Shown: piece after piece, positions 29,525-38,029 of the stretch | Position numbering within the stretch: position 1 is the stretch's first letter | Layout: every line of letters begins with the position of its first letter | NCBI RefSeq assembly: GCF_000485795.1 | Contig: NZ_AXZL01000063.1 | Coordinates: 1 to 64,000 of the forward strand | Source of the DNA: Shewanella decolorationis S12 | GTDB lineage: Bacteria > Pseudomonadota > Gammaproteobacteria > Enterobacterales > Shewanellaceae | Length of the DNA stretch: 64,000 nt | Direction: 5' to 3' | The notes under the pieces: generated by a model | Databases searched by the model: none | What the model saw: the letters and a program-made list of their open reading frames with translations, nothing else | Told to the model about the DNA's origin: nothing | Made by a program: the position numbers and the translations under genes

Positions 29525-30235
29525 CTACCAAGGCAGCTCAATACCATCGTAGGCCAAAAAGGTGCCCGTTTGTGCTGGTGTGGCATTGGCGATAATACTC
29601 ACCAAACATTGGGCGACGTACTTTGGTGTAAACAGCTTTTCTTTGGGCACGTTCTGCTGAAAAGGTTTGGATAATCGCGTATCCGTAGTGCCGGGATGCA
29701 GTGCTAGCACCACGCAGTGTTTCATCGTTCTTTGCCATTCAATCGATAGCGTTTTAAGGAACATATTCAGCGCCGCCTTTGAGGCGCGATAGCTGTACCA
29801 ACCCCCTAATCTGTTATCGCTAATGCTGCCGACTTTGGCTGATATCACCGCAAATCTTGCCGATGTACTGCGTTTTAACGTGGGTTCAAAGTGTTTTGCC
29901 AACATTATACTCGGCAGCGTATTAAGCTTGATATTGTGCAGGAAAAAATCCCCATCGAGTGCCTGCACGCTTTTTTCTGGCCCCTTATCCTCGGTGTGTA
30001 GCATGCCAATACAGTTGATTAGCCAATCTAATTGGGGAATGTTTTGACTCAGTTGCTTAATCTCCTCCTCAAGGGTGATATCCAGCCGATGCCAGATAAC
30101 GCCATCGCCTCGCCCAGTATCTGGCTGATGATGTTTATAGGTCGCATGAATAGTGGCCTCGGGATAGGTTTCGCGCAGCTTATTCACCATGGCGTGACCT
30201 ATACCACCGCTGCCACCTAATACCAAAATATTCAT
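29525..30235 (-). CDS. Short-chain dehydrogenase/reductase, CsgA-like
   Basis: 236 residues: cofactor loop GGSGGIGHAM, NCIGML, an S...YSYRASKAALNMFL catalytic segment (Tyr-x-x-x-Lys) and ALHPGTTDTRLSKPF. Family members act on unknown small carbonyl or alcohol substrates. It follows the photolyase gene by 26 bases in the same direction, so the two are likely one operon. Confidence 0.9.
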   Translation of the reverse strand: MNILVLGGSGGIGHAMVNKLRETYPEATIHATYKHHQPDTGRGDGVIWHRLDITLEEEIKQLSQNIPQLDWLINCIGMLHTEDKGPEKSVQALDGDFFLHNIKLNTLPSIMLAKHFEPTLKRSTSARFAVISAKVGSISDNRLGGWYSYRASKAALNMFLKTLSIEWQRTMKHCVVLALHPGTTDTRLSKPFQQNVPKEKLFTPKYVAQCLVSIIANATPAQTGTFLAYDGIELPW

Positions 30236-30261
30236 CGCGTTTCTCCCATGCGAATAAGCCT

Positions 30262-31839
30262 TTAAAGGCGTTCAAGTTGCGCCAGATGTTGTTCGGCCGT
30301 TGCCAGAATGGCTTGCCTTGTCGCTTCATCGGTTTTATCCCAAGTGCGGTACAGCATGGCGATGCGTGGATTGTGGGTGAATTGTGCGCGGTGTTTATCC
30401 ATAAAGCGCCAATAAAGGCTATTTAATGGGCAGGCAAGGGCGCCGCTACGTTCTTTTATCTTGTAATGACAACTGCCGCAGTAATCACTCATTTTATTGA
30501 TATAACTGCCGCTCGCGGCATAGGGTTTAGTGCCGACTATGCCGCCATCGGCAAATAGCGCCATGCCGCGAGTGTTGGGCATTTCGACCCATTCAATCGC
30601 ATCCACATATACGCCTAAGTACCACTTATCCACCTCATCGGGGGCTATTTCGGTCAATAAACAAAAGTTGCCAATCACCATTAAGCGTTGAATATGATGG
30701 GCATAGGCGTAATCGAGTGACTGAGATAAGGCGTGGTGCAGGCAATTCATTCGAGTCTTACCATGCCAAAAGTAGTCTGGCAGCTTGCGCGTGGCCTCGA
30801 GGGCATTAATGTTGGCGTAGTTGGGTATATTGGCCCAATAGATACCGCGCACATATTCTCGCCAGCCGAGGATTTGCCGAACAAAGCCTTCGACCTGGGC
30901 TATCTCAATAAAAGGATTGGCATGATAGTGCTCAATCACCGCATTGATTACTTCTAATGGGCTGATAAGTTTGGCATTTAGGCTAAAGGACAGCCGACTA
31001 TGGTACAGGCTCCACTGCGAGGGATGTTGCTGGGTCATCGCATCTTGAAACCGGCCAAAGGCGGGTAGGCAGTATTCACAAAAATACTGAAGTAATTCGA
31101 GGCTTTGCGCGCGGTTTATCGGCCAGAGTAAACGCGTATCCGCCTTGCCCATAGTATTAATCCCATGGCGTTGAAGGCGAGCGAGAATGTCTTGCACATT
31201 GTGGCCAAACATCAAGGGTGTTGGGAGCGATTTGATATCTTGGGATTTAAGCTTTTGCCTGTTGCTCGCATCAAAGTTCCACTGACCGCCTACGGGCTTG
31301 CCATCTGTCATTAAGATATTGAATCTTTTGCGCATTCGCCGATAAAAATGCTCCATCAGCCTGTGTTGCCCTTGAGGAAACTCCCTATCAATTTCGTCAA
31401 AGGGCAATAAAAAGTGCTCCGTATCGACGCAATTTACAACGGCATTGGCCAACTTCAACTGGCTTAATTGCGCGAGGAGTCGATATTCGTCAGGCCGTTG
31501 ATATTCAAACTTAATCGCCCCTGTTTCGGCAACATAGTGTTGGAGTAAGGCATTAAGATCGGCAAAGTCTTGGGTTTCGTCGAGGGTGAGGTAACGCACT
31601 TTATGCCCCGCATCGCCTAGCTCGCTGGCAAACTGCGCCATAGCGCCAAAGAACGCGCAGATCTTTTGCACATGGTGCGTCACATAGGTGTTTTCTTGAT
31701 GCAATTCTGCGATTAAATACAGTACCTTAGGATCGGCTTGCTTATACCAGCTATGCTGGGCATTAAGCTGATCGCCCAAAATCAGCCTGACCGTATGGAA
31801 GTGCTGTAATTGCTGCTGTGATTGCTGCCGTAATTGCAT
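30262..31839 (-). CDS. Iron-sulfur cryptochrome/photolyase, (6-4) type
   Basis: 525 residues of the FeS-BCP (PhrB-like) photolyase group. Four cysteines C366, C454, C457 and C470 are present with spacings 88, 3 and 13. These match the [4Fe-4S] ligands of the Agrobacterium PhrB protein as I recall them (350, 438, 441, 454). FAD-domain patterns include GWREYVRGIYW and NFCLLTEIAPDEVDKWYLGVYVDAIEWVEMPNTRGM. Known members repair (6-4) photoproducts with blue light. The gene is upstream of an SDR in the same direction. Confidence 0.93.
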   Translation of the reverse strand: MQLRQQSQQQLQHFHTVRLILGDQLNAQHSWYKQADPKVLYLIAELHQENTYVTHHVQKICAFFGAMAQFASELGDAGHKVRYLTLDETQDFADLNALLQHYVAETGAIKFEYQRPDEYRLLAQLSQLKLANAVVNCVDTEHFLLPFDEIDREFPQGQHRLMEHFYRRMRKRFNILMTDGKPVGGQWNFDASNRQKLKSQDIKSLPTPLMFGHNVQDILARLQRHGINTMGKADTRLLWPINRAQSLELLQYFCEYCLPAFGRFQDAMTQQHPSQWSLYHSRLSFSLNAKLISPLEVINAVIEHYHANPFIEIAQVEGFVRQILGWREYVRGIYWANIPNYANINALEATRKLPDYFWHGKTRMNCLHHALSQSLDYAYAHHIQRLMVIGNFCLLTEIAPDEVDKWYLGVYVDAIEWVEMPNTRGMALFADGGIVGTKPYAASGSYINKMSDYCGSCHYKIKERSGALACPLNSLYWRFMDKHRAQFTHNPRIAMLYRTWDKTDEATRQAILATAEQHLAQLERL

Positions 31840-32349
31840 TAGGTGGACTCTGGTGAATGACAGTCGCGATTACATATTTCGCGATGGGATATTGCTGAAC
31901 ATTACGGATTGCAGCACTGTGAGGATCACAAGGCGGGGTATTTGTCGGGATTTCGACAATAAGGTTTATTTGTAAACTTCGTTTATTGCGTTTAAAAGGC
32001 TTTTAAAAGCAACGTCAAAGTCAACGTCGTGGGGCTTCACCCCCTGATTTTTAACAAAGAGTCGACCAAGGAGGACTGCTCGTCCTATCCTCCTTGCCTA
32101 TTGTTTTCACATCGGCCAAGACGCCCCTATGGAGTTGAAAGCCCCTTGGGCATTTAGCGTCCTTATGCTATCGCGTCAGACGATCGTCCCTGATTCGATT
32201 GACGCTATCTCGGCATCTGATAGGCAGGATGCCTGAATGTCGTGAAGTGCATCGATGCAAGAGAACGACCATACCTCGCTCACGCGATTTTCTTCAATGC
32301 CAGTCAGTAACTTTGCATATGATGGGGGATTCATTACCTGTCATACACT
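31840..32349. repeat. Structured intergenic element left of the NACHT gene
   Basis: 510 bases without a credible gene. It contains one arm (32023-32043) of the inverted repeat, and a strong hairpin at 32067-32096 (CAAGGAGGA ... TCCTCCTTG, with a second GGAC/GTCC step). Further short hairpins follow (GGCAGGATGCC near 32223). The layout resembles non-coding dispersed elements. No transposase frame is present. Confidence 0.55.
32023..32043 (+). repeat. Left arm of the 21-bp inverted repeat pair
   Basis: A 21-base sequence containing CGTCGTGGGGCTTCACC, an exact reverse complement of 34442-34462. In both copies a CGACCAAG string follows further inward or outward on the same element strand, so the arms belong to one element family. 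Confidence 0.75.
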
Positions 32350-34071
32350 TTAAAAGCTCATATTTGATATTAATTCATTTTTACTTCTGAACTTTAAGTT
32401 TGCCTCAGAGTATCGTTTAAACATTGTTTCTATGCATTCGTTAATGATGATATTGAATTCATCCTCAAGGCCTTCATTTTTTATTATTTCTGTAATTAAT
32501 ATGTGTTCAGATTGTTTTTGGTTTATCTCAAACTTTCTAACTAGTTTGAATATTGAATTAAGTAGTTTGTCATGAAGGTCGTTCATGTAATCCAAGTTTA
32601 ACGCAGGTCGTTCAGAAAATGCAAAGGCGTGAAGTAACATCTCTGAACCATGTTTTTCAAAAATAATCTTTGAGTCTAAAAGTAATTCTTGATAATTGAC
32701 TTCTCTATATTCTGTTGAGATTCCAAGGTCATCAAATATTTTCCTGTAGATTGGTAGAAAGAAATTTTTGTAAAAACAGTGTTCGTCAATTACTTTTAAA
32801 AACTCAAGCTCGACTCTGTATTTGTAAAAGTTTGATGTTGCTATTGTGTAAAACTTCTCTTTTAGCTCTATAGGGCTAATGCTAATGAATTTAGCTGAGT
32901 GATACTCCCTTATACTTTTATGTATGTAATGATAACTAAAACCTTCTTCTAATAGTAAGCAGGTGTTTTTTATGCAATCACTTAAGAATGAAAACTCAGA
33001 AATTGGATTTATACTTAAGAAGTGGATTGCCTTTTTAGTGACACTTAATGCTTCTTGCCTTGAAAGAGAACTCTTATCTTCAATCATGCTATAAAAACAA
33101 AATGCACAGAAGAGATCTTCTAGCTCACGCTCATTTAAACCTGATTTATATTCTCGTCTAAAGCCAGGCTTTGTTGCGTCGTGTCGATTAGCTAATACAT
33201 GAAATATATTTTCATAAAACTCATGAAGTTGGGTTGGTATCTTATGATACGTTTTATATGTTATGGCCAATAAGGTTAATAGTAAGGGGGTGGTTATTAA
33301 CTTAGTAATGGTACTATTATTTTCGTTTAATGCTTTCATTATTCGATGAACAGTTACTTCATCGTCAAAGAATTTTTGCAGCATAGGTTTGAAATCGGGG
33401 GGCTTTAGAGGTTGAAGATTATATACTGAAAAATAAGATACTTTTTGGATGTCTGAACCCGGGCGTGATGTAATAATTATTTGCTGATTATAATTCCTAG
33501 CACAAATATTTTCTATGGATAACAGAGTGTCTTTTAAACATGATTCTGGTATTTCATCAAAGGCATCCAATAATAACGTGAATTTTCCAGAAGAAAATAT
33601 AAATTCAAGATCCTTTTCCTCTATATTAATGCCCAGATCTGACATGGACATTGCTATTAAGGCGGAAAGGTTTGTTTTTTCAGTAATTTTTCTAAGTTCA
33701 ATAAAAATAGGAATAGTCTTTCCCTTTTTTAGATTAACTCCTGCCAAATATCTTAAGAGAATGGATTTTCCTTGTCCAGCGGTACCTTGGATAACAATTT
33801 TACCATTTTCAGGGAATATATTTAAAGAGTCTACACATATTAGCTGGTCTAATACTTTAATTGTTGATGGGTGATAGAATTCATTTAAGTTTACGCTTTT
33901 GTCTATTTGCCATATGGTTTTAACGTTTTCGACGTTTGCTGCTTTAGCGTATGCATCTTCAAGCTTTATTTGGTTAAGGGTTTTAAAAGACTTTGATTTT
34001 GACTTAATAAAGGCGATAGCTTCATTAAATATTGCTTTGAAGGATTCGGTAACAACAACTTGTTCTAACAT
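32350..34071 (-). CDS. NACHT-domain STAND NTPase, candidate anti-phage protein
   Basis: 573 residues. The first ~90 residues are helical and without known motif. The NACHT domain follows: Walker A GTAGQGKS (96-103), Walker B LLLDAFDEI (167-175), sensor TSRPGS (201-206), and the winged-helix-side pattern TPLLLTLLAITYKTYHKIPTQLHEFYE (from 261). The last ~180 residues are helical with no leucine-rich or TPR repeat and no nuclease motif, so the effector is not obvious. The gene is strikingly AT-rich, with codon use unlike its neighbours, and the ATG lacks a good ribosome binding site. Bacterial NACHT proteins are known to protect against phage, and this is a stand-alone gene flanked by inverted repeats, so a defence role is likely but not shown. 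Confidence 0.85.
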   Translation of the reverse strand: MLEQVVVTESFKAIFNEAIAFIKSKSKSFKTLNQIKLEDAYAKAANVENVKTIWQIDKSVNLNEFYHPSTIKVLDQLICVDSLNIFPENGKIVIQGTAGQGKSILLRYLAGVNLKKGKTIPIFIELRKITEKTNLSALIAMSMSDLGINIEEKDLEFIFSSGKFTLLLDAFDEIPESCLKDTLLSIENICARNYNQQIIITSRPGSDIQKVSYFSVYNLQPLKPPDFKPMLQKFFDDEVTVHRIMKALNENNSTITKLITTPLLLTLLAITYKTYHKIPTQLHEFYENIFHVLANRHDATKPGFRREYKSGLNERELEDLFCAFCFYSMIEDKSSLSRQEALSVTKKAIHFLSINPISEFSFLSDCIKNTCLLLEEGFSYHYIHKSIREYHSAKFISISPIELKEKFYTIATSNFYKYRVELEFLKVIDEHCFYKNFFLPIYRKIFDDLGISTEYREVNYQELLLDSKIIFEKHGSEMLLHAFAFSERPALNLDYMNDLHDKLLNSIFKLVRKFEINQKQSEHILITEIIKNEGLEDEFNIIINECIETMFKRYSEANLKFRSKNELISNMSF

Positions 34072-34539
34072 GGTATTGGCTATTAGTGATGTAATAAGGT
34101 TATGTTTTACTTTATCGTATAATCAATTATGACGTAAACAAAAATATATATGTATCATTATTAAACAGTGCTTAAGACAAGATTCGCTTGATACTCACAA
34201 CCTACATAGAAGTTACAGAAGTTCACCTCCCCCTGCGAAGTTGCCGCGGGGCGTTGGAATAAATTGCGAGAGTCCGGTCATGGATGACCGGCTAGCTTTC
34301 GCAGGTACAGGGACGTTGCCTTCGGAAGCGATAGCAATTTATCCATAAGACCAAGGCTAGTAATCAATGCATGTAACTTCGCTAGGGGCGGCAAGGGAGA
34401 TCCAAAAGGGAATTGCTGTTGATCCCCTCTTGGTCGGGTGTGGGGTGAAGCCCCACGACGTTAAGCTAATGAAATACTGATAGTTTAAGTTAACACGCCG
34501 CTTAATTACTTGCGTAAAGTACTCACAATAAACCCGCAA
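34072..34539. repeat. Structured intergenic element right of the NACHT gene
   Basis: 468 bases without a credible gene. At 34232-34305 CCTGCGAA and TTCGCAGG arms enclose a perfect CCGGTCAT-GG-ATGACCGG hairpin (34274-34291), and ATAAATTGC/GCAATTTAT arms overlap it. The right repeat arm is at 34442-34462. From memory, similar strings are dispersed in Shewanella genomes. The apparent 60-residue frame through it is a translation of the repeat. Confidence 0.6.
34442..34462 (-). repeat. Right arm of the 21-bp inverted repeat pair
   Basis: Exact reverse complement of 32023-32043, so the pair faces each other across about 2.4 kb containing only the NACHT gene. Confidence 0.75.
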
Positions 34540-35127
34540 TCATTCGATTGCGCTAACCAATCCCGTTTGTATCGCATAGATCTCTAGCTTGATATCAAGA
34601 TTATCCAAGTCTTTATAAAACTCATCATCGAGTTGATTGAGTCTGGCTTCTGCTACTGGATTATCGGTTGCGGCGAGGCGTTGGTCTCTGTCTGTTGGGA
34701 CGGGATGGTCGCCAAATACCGCCTGTTTAGCCTGTTGTAATAGGGCTAACGAGTGCAAAGCGCCAATTTGCTCAAGGCCACGCTCGGCAACAGCATAATG
34801 CTCACCCGATGAGTTATCGAAGTACTGGATAAAGCCGCCGTTGTAGACTTCGCCCGAAAGACAATTGACTGCGTAATAGTGCTGCGCCGCTTCGCTTAGC
34901 GTGTGAAAGCCCTGCTTATCGTTATGCACCTGCACCACTATCTCTCGCCACAGGGCTCTAAAAGGGCAGGTTTTATCTAATTCCCGCTCCTTTTGGTAAT
35001 AGGCTTTTGCCTGTTCGATATTTTCGCGATTGCCGTTTTTGCAGGGCATACATAAGCCCGCGTTGCGCTCGGCGGTGCTGGGCATGATTAAAGTTTGGCA
35101 GGCTGTGCAGGGGACTTTTTCCGACAT
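34540..35127 (-). CDS. DUF4375 (DMP19-like) protein with N-terminal zinc-ribbon
   Basis: 195 residues. The first ~32 carry two CxxC pairs (CTAC and CMPC), a probable zinc knuckle. The remainder is the DUF4375 type: SEAAQHYYAVNCLSGEVYNGGFIQYFDNSSGEHY. DMP19-like proteins may bind DNA-mimic or Hu-type partners, but the role here is not known. G+C is normal for the genome, so it is probably a resident gene at the edge of the accessory insertion. Confidence 0.82.
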   Translation of the reverse strand: MSEKVPCTACQTLIMPSTAERNAGLCMPCKNGNRENIEQAKAYYQKERELDKTCPFRALWREIVVQVHNDKQGFHTLSEAAQHYYAVNCLSGEVYNGGFIQYFDNSSGEHYAVAERGLEQIGALHSLALLQQAKQAVFGDHPVPTDRDQRLAATDNPVAEARLNQLDDEFYKDLDNLDIKLEIYAIQTGLVSAIE

Positions 35128-35472
35128 TATCTTTCCTTAGATATTCAGGTCAGCAAGAGAAGTAACAGATTCACAAACTACCCATTGTAAAATGACCTGT
35201 TTTTAGAGTTTAAGCATACGCAGAGATTAGCGGAATTAAGCATTGTTATGGAAGTGACCGTTGGCGGCATGGCCGCTCTTTCACATCCATGTGATCGCGG
35301 CATTCGCACTTCCATATGCAGCAGATGCCGCCGTCGAGCCTATAGGGATATATTTACGGCGTGTCACTGGAATAACTGTGCTTAATCTATGGCCGAATAC
35401 TCTTAAACAGCTGTCGTTAGCTGTAATGTAATTGTTTAAATATCACAATTAACAGCCAGCTATCCTAATTTA
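35128..35472. repeat. Intergenic region with a cruciform-like repeat
   Basis: TATGGAAGTG (35247-35256) and CACTTCCATA (35307-35316) are a perfect 10-bp inverted repeat. Inside is TCACAT-CC-ATGTGA (35281-35294), and GGCGGCAT/ATGCCGCC arms (35262-35269, about 35325-35332) overlap it. This looks like a dispersed palindromic (REP-like) element between two leftward genes. No coding frame is supported. Confidence 0.6.
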
Positions 35473-35859
35473 TTAGTTGTACTTTATGTTCATCGCGATC
35501 AGCGGTTCGCGGGAAGCCTTTTCGGCACGTAGGCGAGCTAGATATTTTTCCCATAGTTCCACTTGGTGAGTGGCGAGATTGTAAAGCACTTGCCAGGAGA
35601 ATAGGCCGGTATCGTGGCCATCGTCGAAGACGATTTTTACCGCGTAGTTACCTACGGGTTCGATGCTAGTAATATTCACATTTTTCTTGTGGGTGACCAA
35701 CTTAGGGTTGCCGTGACCGTGCACTTCGGCGGAGGGGGAATAGACGCGTAACATCTCACAGCTGAGTTGATACAGCTCGCCGTTATCGAAGCTGATTTCT
35801 AAAATGCGCGATTTACGCTTGAGCTTAAGATCGGTGACATTGGGTGTGCTAGTGGTCAT
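35473..35859 (-). CDS. DUF971 protein (gamma-butyrobetaine hydroxylase-like N-terminal domain)
   Basis: About 128 residues. RILEISFDNGELYQLSCEMLRVYSPSAEVHGHG and VKIVFDDGHDTGLFSWQVLYNLA are typical of DUF971, which is found alone in many bacteria, often beside hslU. Its function is uncertain; links to iron-sulfur cluster carriage have been proposed for relatives. I chose the internal ATG at 35859 (MTTSTPNVTDLK); the upstream 16 residues of the longer frame look non-coding. It follows hslU in the same direction. Confidence 0.85.
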   Translation of the reverse strand: MTTSTPNVTDLKLKRKSRILEISFDNGELYQLSCEMLRVYSPSAEVHGHGNPKLVTHKKNVNITSIEPVGNYAVKIVFDDGHDTGLFSWQVLYNLATHQVELWEKYLARLRAEKASREPLIAMNIKYN

Positions 35860-35961
35860 AGGTAGTGCCAAGAAAATACGGGGAATGGACAAGCTGTAAC
35901 ATAACAATTTGTGGTTAAGGTTACAAAGTGTAAGCCTTAGCCACAGTCACAATTTTGCACG

Positions 35962-35990
35962 AATGTTCGGTATCTTGGATACCGAACATT
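35962..35990. other. Perfect 13-bp hairpin after hslU
   Basis: AATGTTCGGTATC, loop TTG, GATACCGAACATT: a perfect stem with a 3-base loop, 24 bases past the hslU stop. There is no T-run on either strand, so it may be a transcript-end stabiliser or a protein-binding site. Confidence 0.5.
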
Positions 35991-36013
35991 GCAGGCTTGG
36001 ATAACAGCCCTAG

Positions 36014-37342
36014 TTACAGGATAAAGCGGCTTAAGTCTTCGTCTTGAACCAGATTATCTAAGTGAGCACTCACATAATCGGCATCAATCACAAATGAACT
36101 GCCAGACTTGTCGGACGCATCATAGGAGATATCTTCCATCAGCTTTTCCATCACGGTATGTAGACGACGGGCACCAATGTTTTCGGTGCGCTCGTTCACT
36201 TGCCATGCCGCCTTAGCAATGCTCTCGATGCCCGACTCGGCAAACTCAATGGTCACGCCTTCGGTGGCCATTAACGCGATATATTGCTCGGTCAGTGAGG
36301 CGTGTGGCTCGGTTAAAATGCGTTTAAAATCATCGGCTGATAGCGCATCTAGCTCAACGCGGATCGGTAAACGGCCCTGTAACTCTGGGATTAAATCCGA
36401 GGGTTTGGCCATTTGGAATGCACCCGAGGCGATAAACAGAATATGGTCGGTTTTCACCATGCCGTGTTTAGTGGTGACTGTGCAACCTTCAACTAAAGGC
36501 AACAGGTCGCGCTGTACGCCTTCGCGGGACACGTCTGGGCCTGAGGTTTCGCCACGCTTACAGATCTTGTCGATTTCATCGAGGAACACGATACCGTGCT
36601 GCTCAACCAATTCAATGGCTTGCTCTTTTAAATCTTCCTGATTAACCAGTTTGGCCGCTTCTTCTTCGATCAACAGCTTAAAGGCTTCTTTAATCTTCAT
36701 CTTGCGGCGTTTAGCCGGTGCTTGGCCCATGTTTTTAAACAGGCTTTGCAGTTGGTTGGTCATTTCTTCCATGCCGGGTGGCGACATGATTTCGATGCCA
36801 ATTTGTGGCTGCGCCACATCGATATCGATTTCTTTGTCATCTAATTGGCCTTCGCGCAGCTTCTTACGGAAGATTTGACGGGTATTGGAGCTGGTATCGC
36901 TATCTGTGTTATCCCAGTCATTTTTCGGCTTGGGCAGCAGAGCATCGAGAATACGCTCTTCAGCGTGCTCTTCGGCACGTTGGCGGCATTTGCCCATTTG
37001 TTGCTCGCGGGTCAGCTTGATGGCGATGTCGGTTAAATCACGGATGATTTGCTCGACTTCTTTACCCACGTAACCCACTTCGGTGAACTTAGTGGCTTCA
37101 ACCTTGATGAACGGCGCGTTGGCAAGCTTTGCCAAACGGCGGGCGATTTCGGTTTTACCCACGCCAGTTGGGCCAATCATCAGAATATTTTTTGGGGTAA
37201 CTTCTTGACGGAAATCGGCATCTAATTGCATGCGGCGCCAGCGGTTACGTAGGGCAACAGCGACGGAACGTTTGGCCTTTTTCTGGCCGATAATATGGGC
37301 ATCCAGCTCGTGGACAATCTCACGGGGGGTCATTTCAGACAT
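36014..37342 (-). CDS. hslU: HslU ATPase/unfoldase of the HslUV protease
   Basis: 442 residues from [14 protein letters not shown], matching the E. coli protein; the frame extends 4 codons further but the family start is here. Walker A GPTGVGKT (57-64), Walker [11 protein letters not shown], the intermediate domain (about 110-240) and the C-terminal LSRFIL tail, which docks into HslV. Unfolds substrates for HslV in the cytoplasm. It is 18 bases downstream of hslV. Confidence 0.98.
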   Translation of the reverse strand: MSEMTPREIVHELDAHIIGQKKAKRSVAVALRNRWRRMQLDADFRQEVTPKNILMIGPTGVGKTEIARRLAKLANAPFIKVEATKFTEVGYVGKEVEQIIRDLTDIAIKLTREQQMGKCRQRAEEHAEERILDALLPKPKNDWDNTDSDTSSNTRQIFRKKLREGQLDDKEIDIDVAQPQIGIEIMSPPGMEEMTNQLQSLFKNMGQAPAKRRKMKIKEAFKLLIEEEAAKLVNQEDLKEQAIELVEQHGIVFLDEIDKICKRGETSGPDVSREGVQRDLLPLVEGCTVTTKHGMVKTDHILFIASGAFQMAKPSDLIPELQGRLPIRVELDALSADDFKRILTEPHASLTEQYIALMATEGVTIEFAESGIESIAKAAWQVNERTENIGARRLHTVMEKLMEDISYDASDKSGSSFVIDADYVSAHLDNLVQDEDLSRFIL

Positions 37343-37360
37343 AATATTCCTCACGCCCTG

Positions 37361-37885
37361 TTAGTAATTAAGTTCTTCAATCGTTTTGAATTGATTGGTG
37401 AATACGCAGATATCGCCAGCAATAGTCAGCGATTTTTCTGCAATTTCCAGCGCCGATAATTCAGTATTTTGCAGCAGTGCCAGCGCCGCAGCTTGGGCAT
37501 AGTTACCGCCCGAGCCAATGGCGACTAAATCATGCTCTGGCTGCACTACGTCACCGTTACCTGTGATGATCAGTGACGCTTCAGCATCGGCGACCACCAG
37601 CATGGCCTCGAGTTTGCGCAGCATGCGGTCTGTACGCCAATCTTTGGCCAGTTCAACGGCCGATCGTAGTAGATGGCCTTGGTGCATCTCGAGCTTGGAC
37701 TCGAAACGCTCAAATAGGGTAAAAGCGTCGGCGGTGCCGCCAGCAAAACCTGCCAACACTTTGTTGTGATATAAGCGACGCACTTTCTTGGCGTTACCTT
37801 TCATGACGGTATTGCCTAGGGAGACTTGGCCATCGCCGGCGATGACAACTTGGTTATTACGGCGTACTGATACGATAGTGGTCAC
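37361..37885 (-). CDS. hslV: HslV proteasome-like peptidase subunit
   Basis: 174 residues from a GTG start giving [20 protein letters not shown]. After Met removal, Thr is the catalytic N-terminal nucleophile. The frame extends 9 codons upstream, but the family start and an AGAGGA ribosome binding site about 8 bases before the GTG favour 37885. The remainder ([50 protein letters not shown]) is typical. A heat-shock promoter lies upstream. Confidence 0.98.
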
Positions 37886-37941
37886 TTTTGAATCCTCTTC
37901 TCTTGCCCGCAATGAAAATCCTGCGGTGGATGATGGAATAG

Positions 37942-37969
37942 ATATGGGGATGGATGGTTAGATTTCAAG
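37942..37969 (-). promoter_or_regulatory. Sigma-32 heat-shock promoter of hslVU
   Basis: On the minus strand CTTGAAA (37969-37963), 13 bases, CCCCATAT (37949-37942) matches the RpoH consensus (CTTGAA, 13-14 bases, CCCCAT) essentially without mismatch. It lies 57 bases before the hslV GTG. Confidence 0.88.
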
Positions 37970-37977
37970 TGAAAGCG

Positions 37978-38018
37978 GAAAAAGCCACAGGGCGTTGGGG
38001 ATTTTATGCCCTGTGGCT
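37978..38018 (-). terminator. Terminator of the pilin-like gene
   Basis: AGCCACAGGGC and GCCCTGTGGCT arms close a 12-14 base loop and are followed on the minus strand by TTTTT. It isolates the pilin gene from the hslVU promoter just downstream. Confidence 0.8.
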
Positions 38019-38029
38019 GGTAACGGATA

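Noticed and set aside
32199..32390. 63-residue rightward frame in the left element
   Set aside because: Runs into the NACHT gene's 3' end on the opposite strand, lacks a ribosome binding site and has no family features.
32350..34071. Group II intron or transposase at the accessory site
   Set aside because: The only frame has NACHT motifs; no reverse transcriptase YADD, no DDE triad and no domain V-like fold were seen.
34357..34539. 60-residue leftward frame (with SWGFTPHPTKR) across the right repeat element
   Set aside because: It translates the dispersed repeat: it has no ribosome binding site, overlaps the 21-bp repeat arm and shows no protein-like composition. Treated as repeat.
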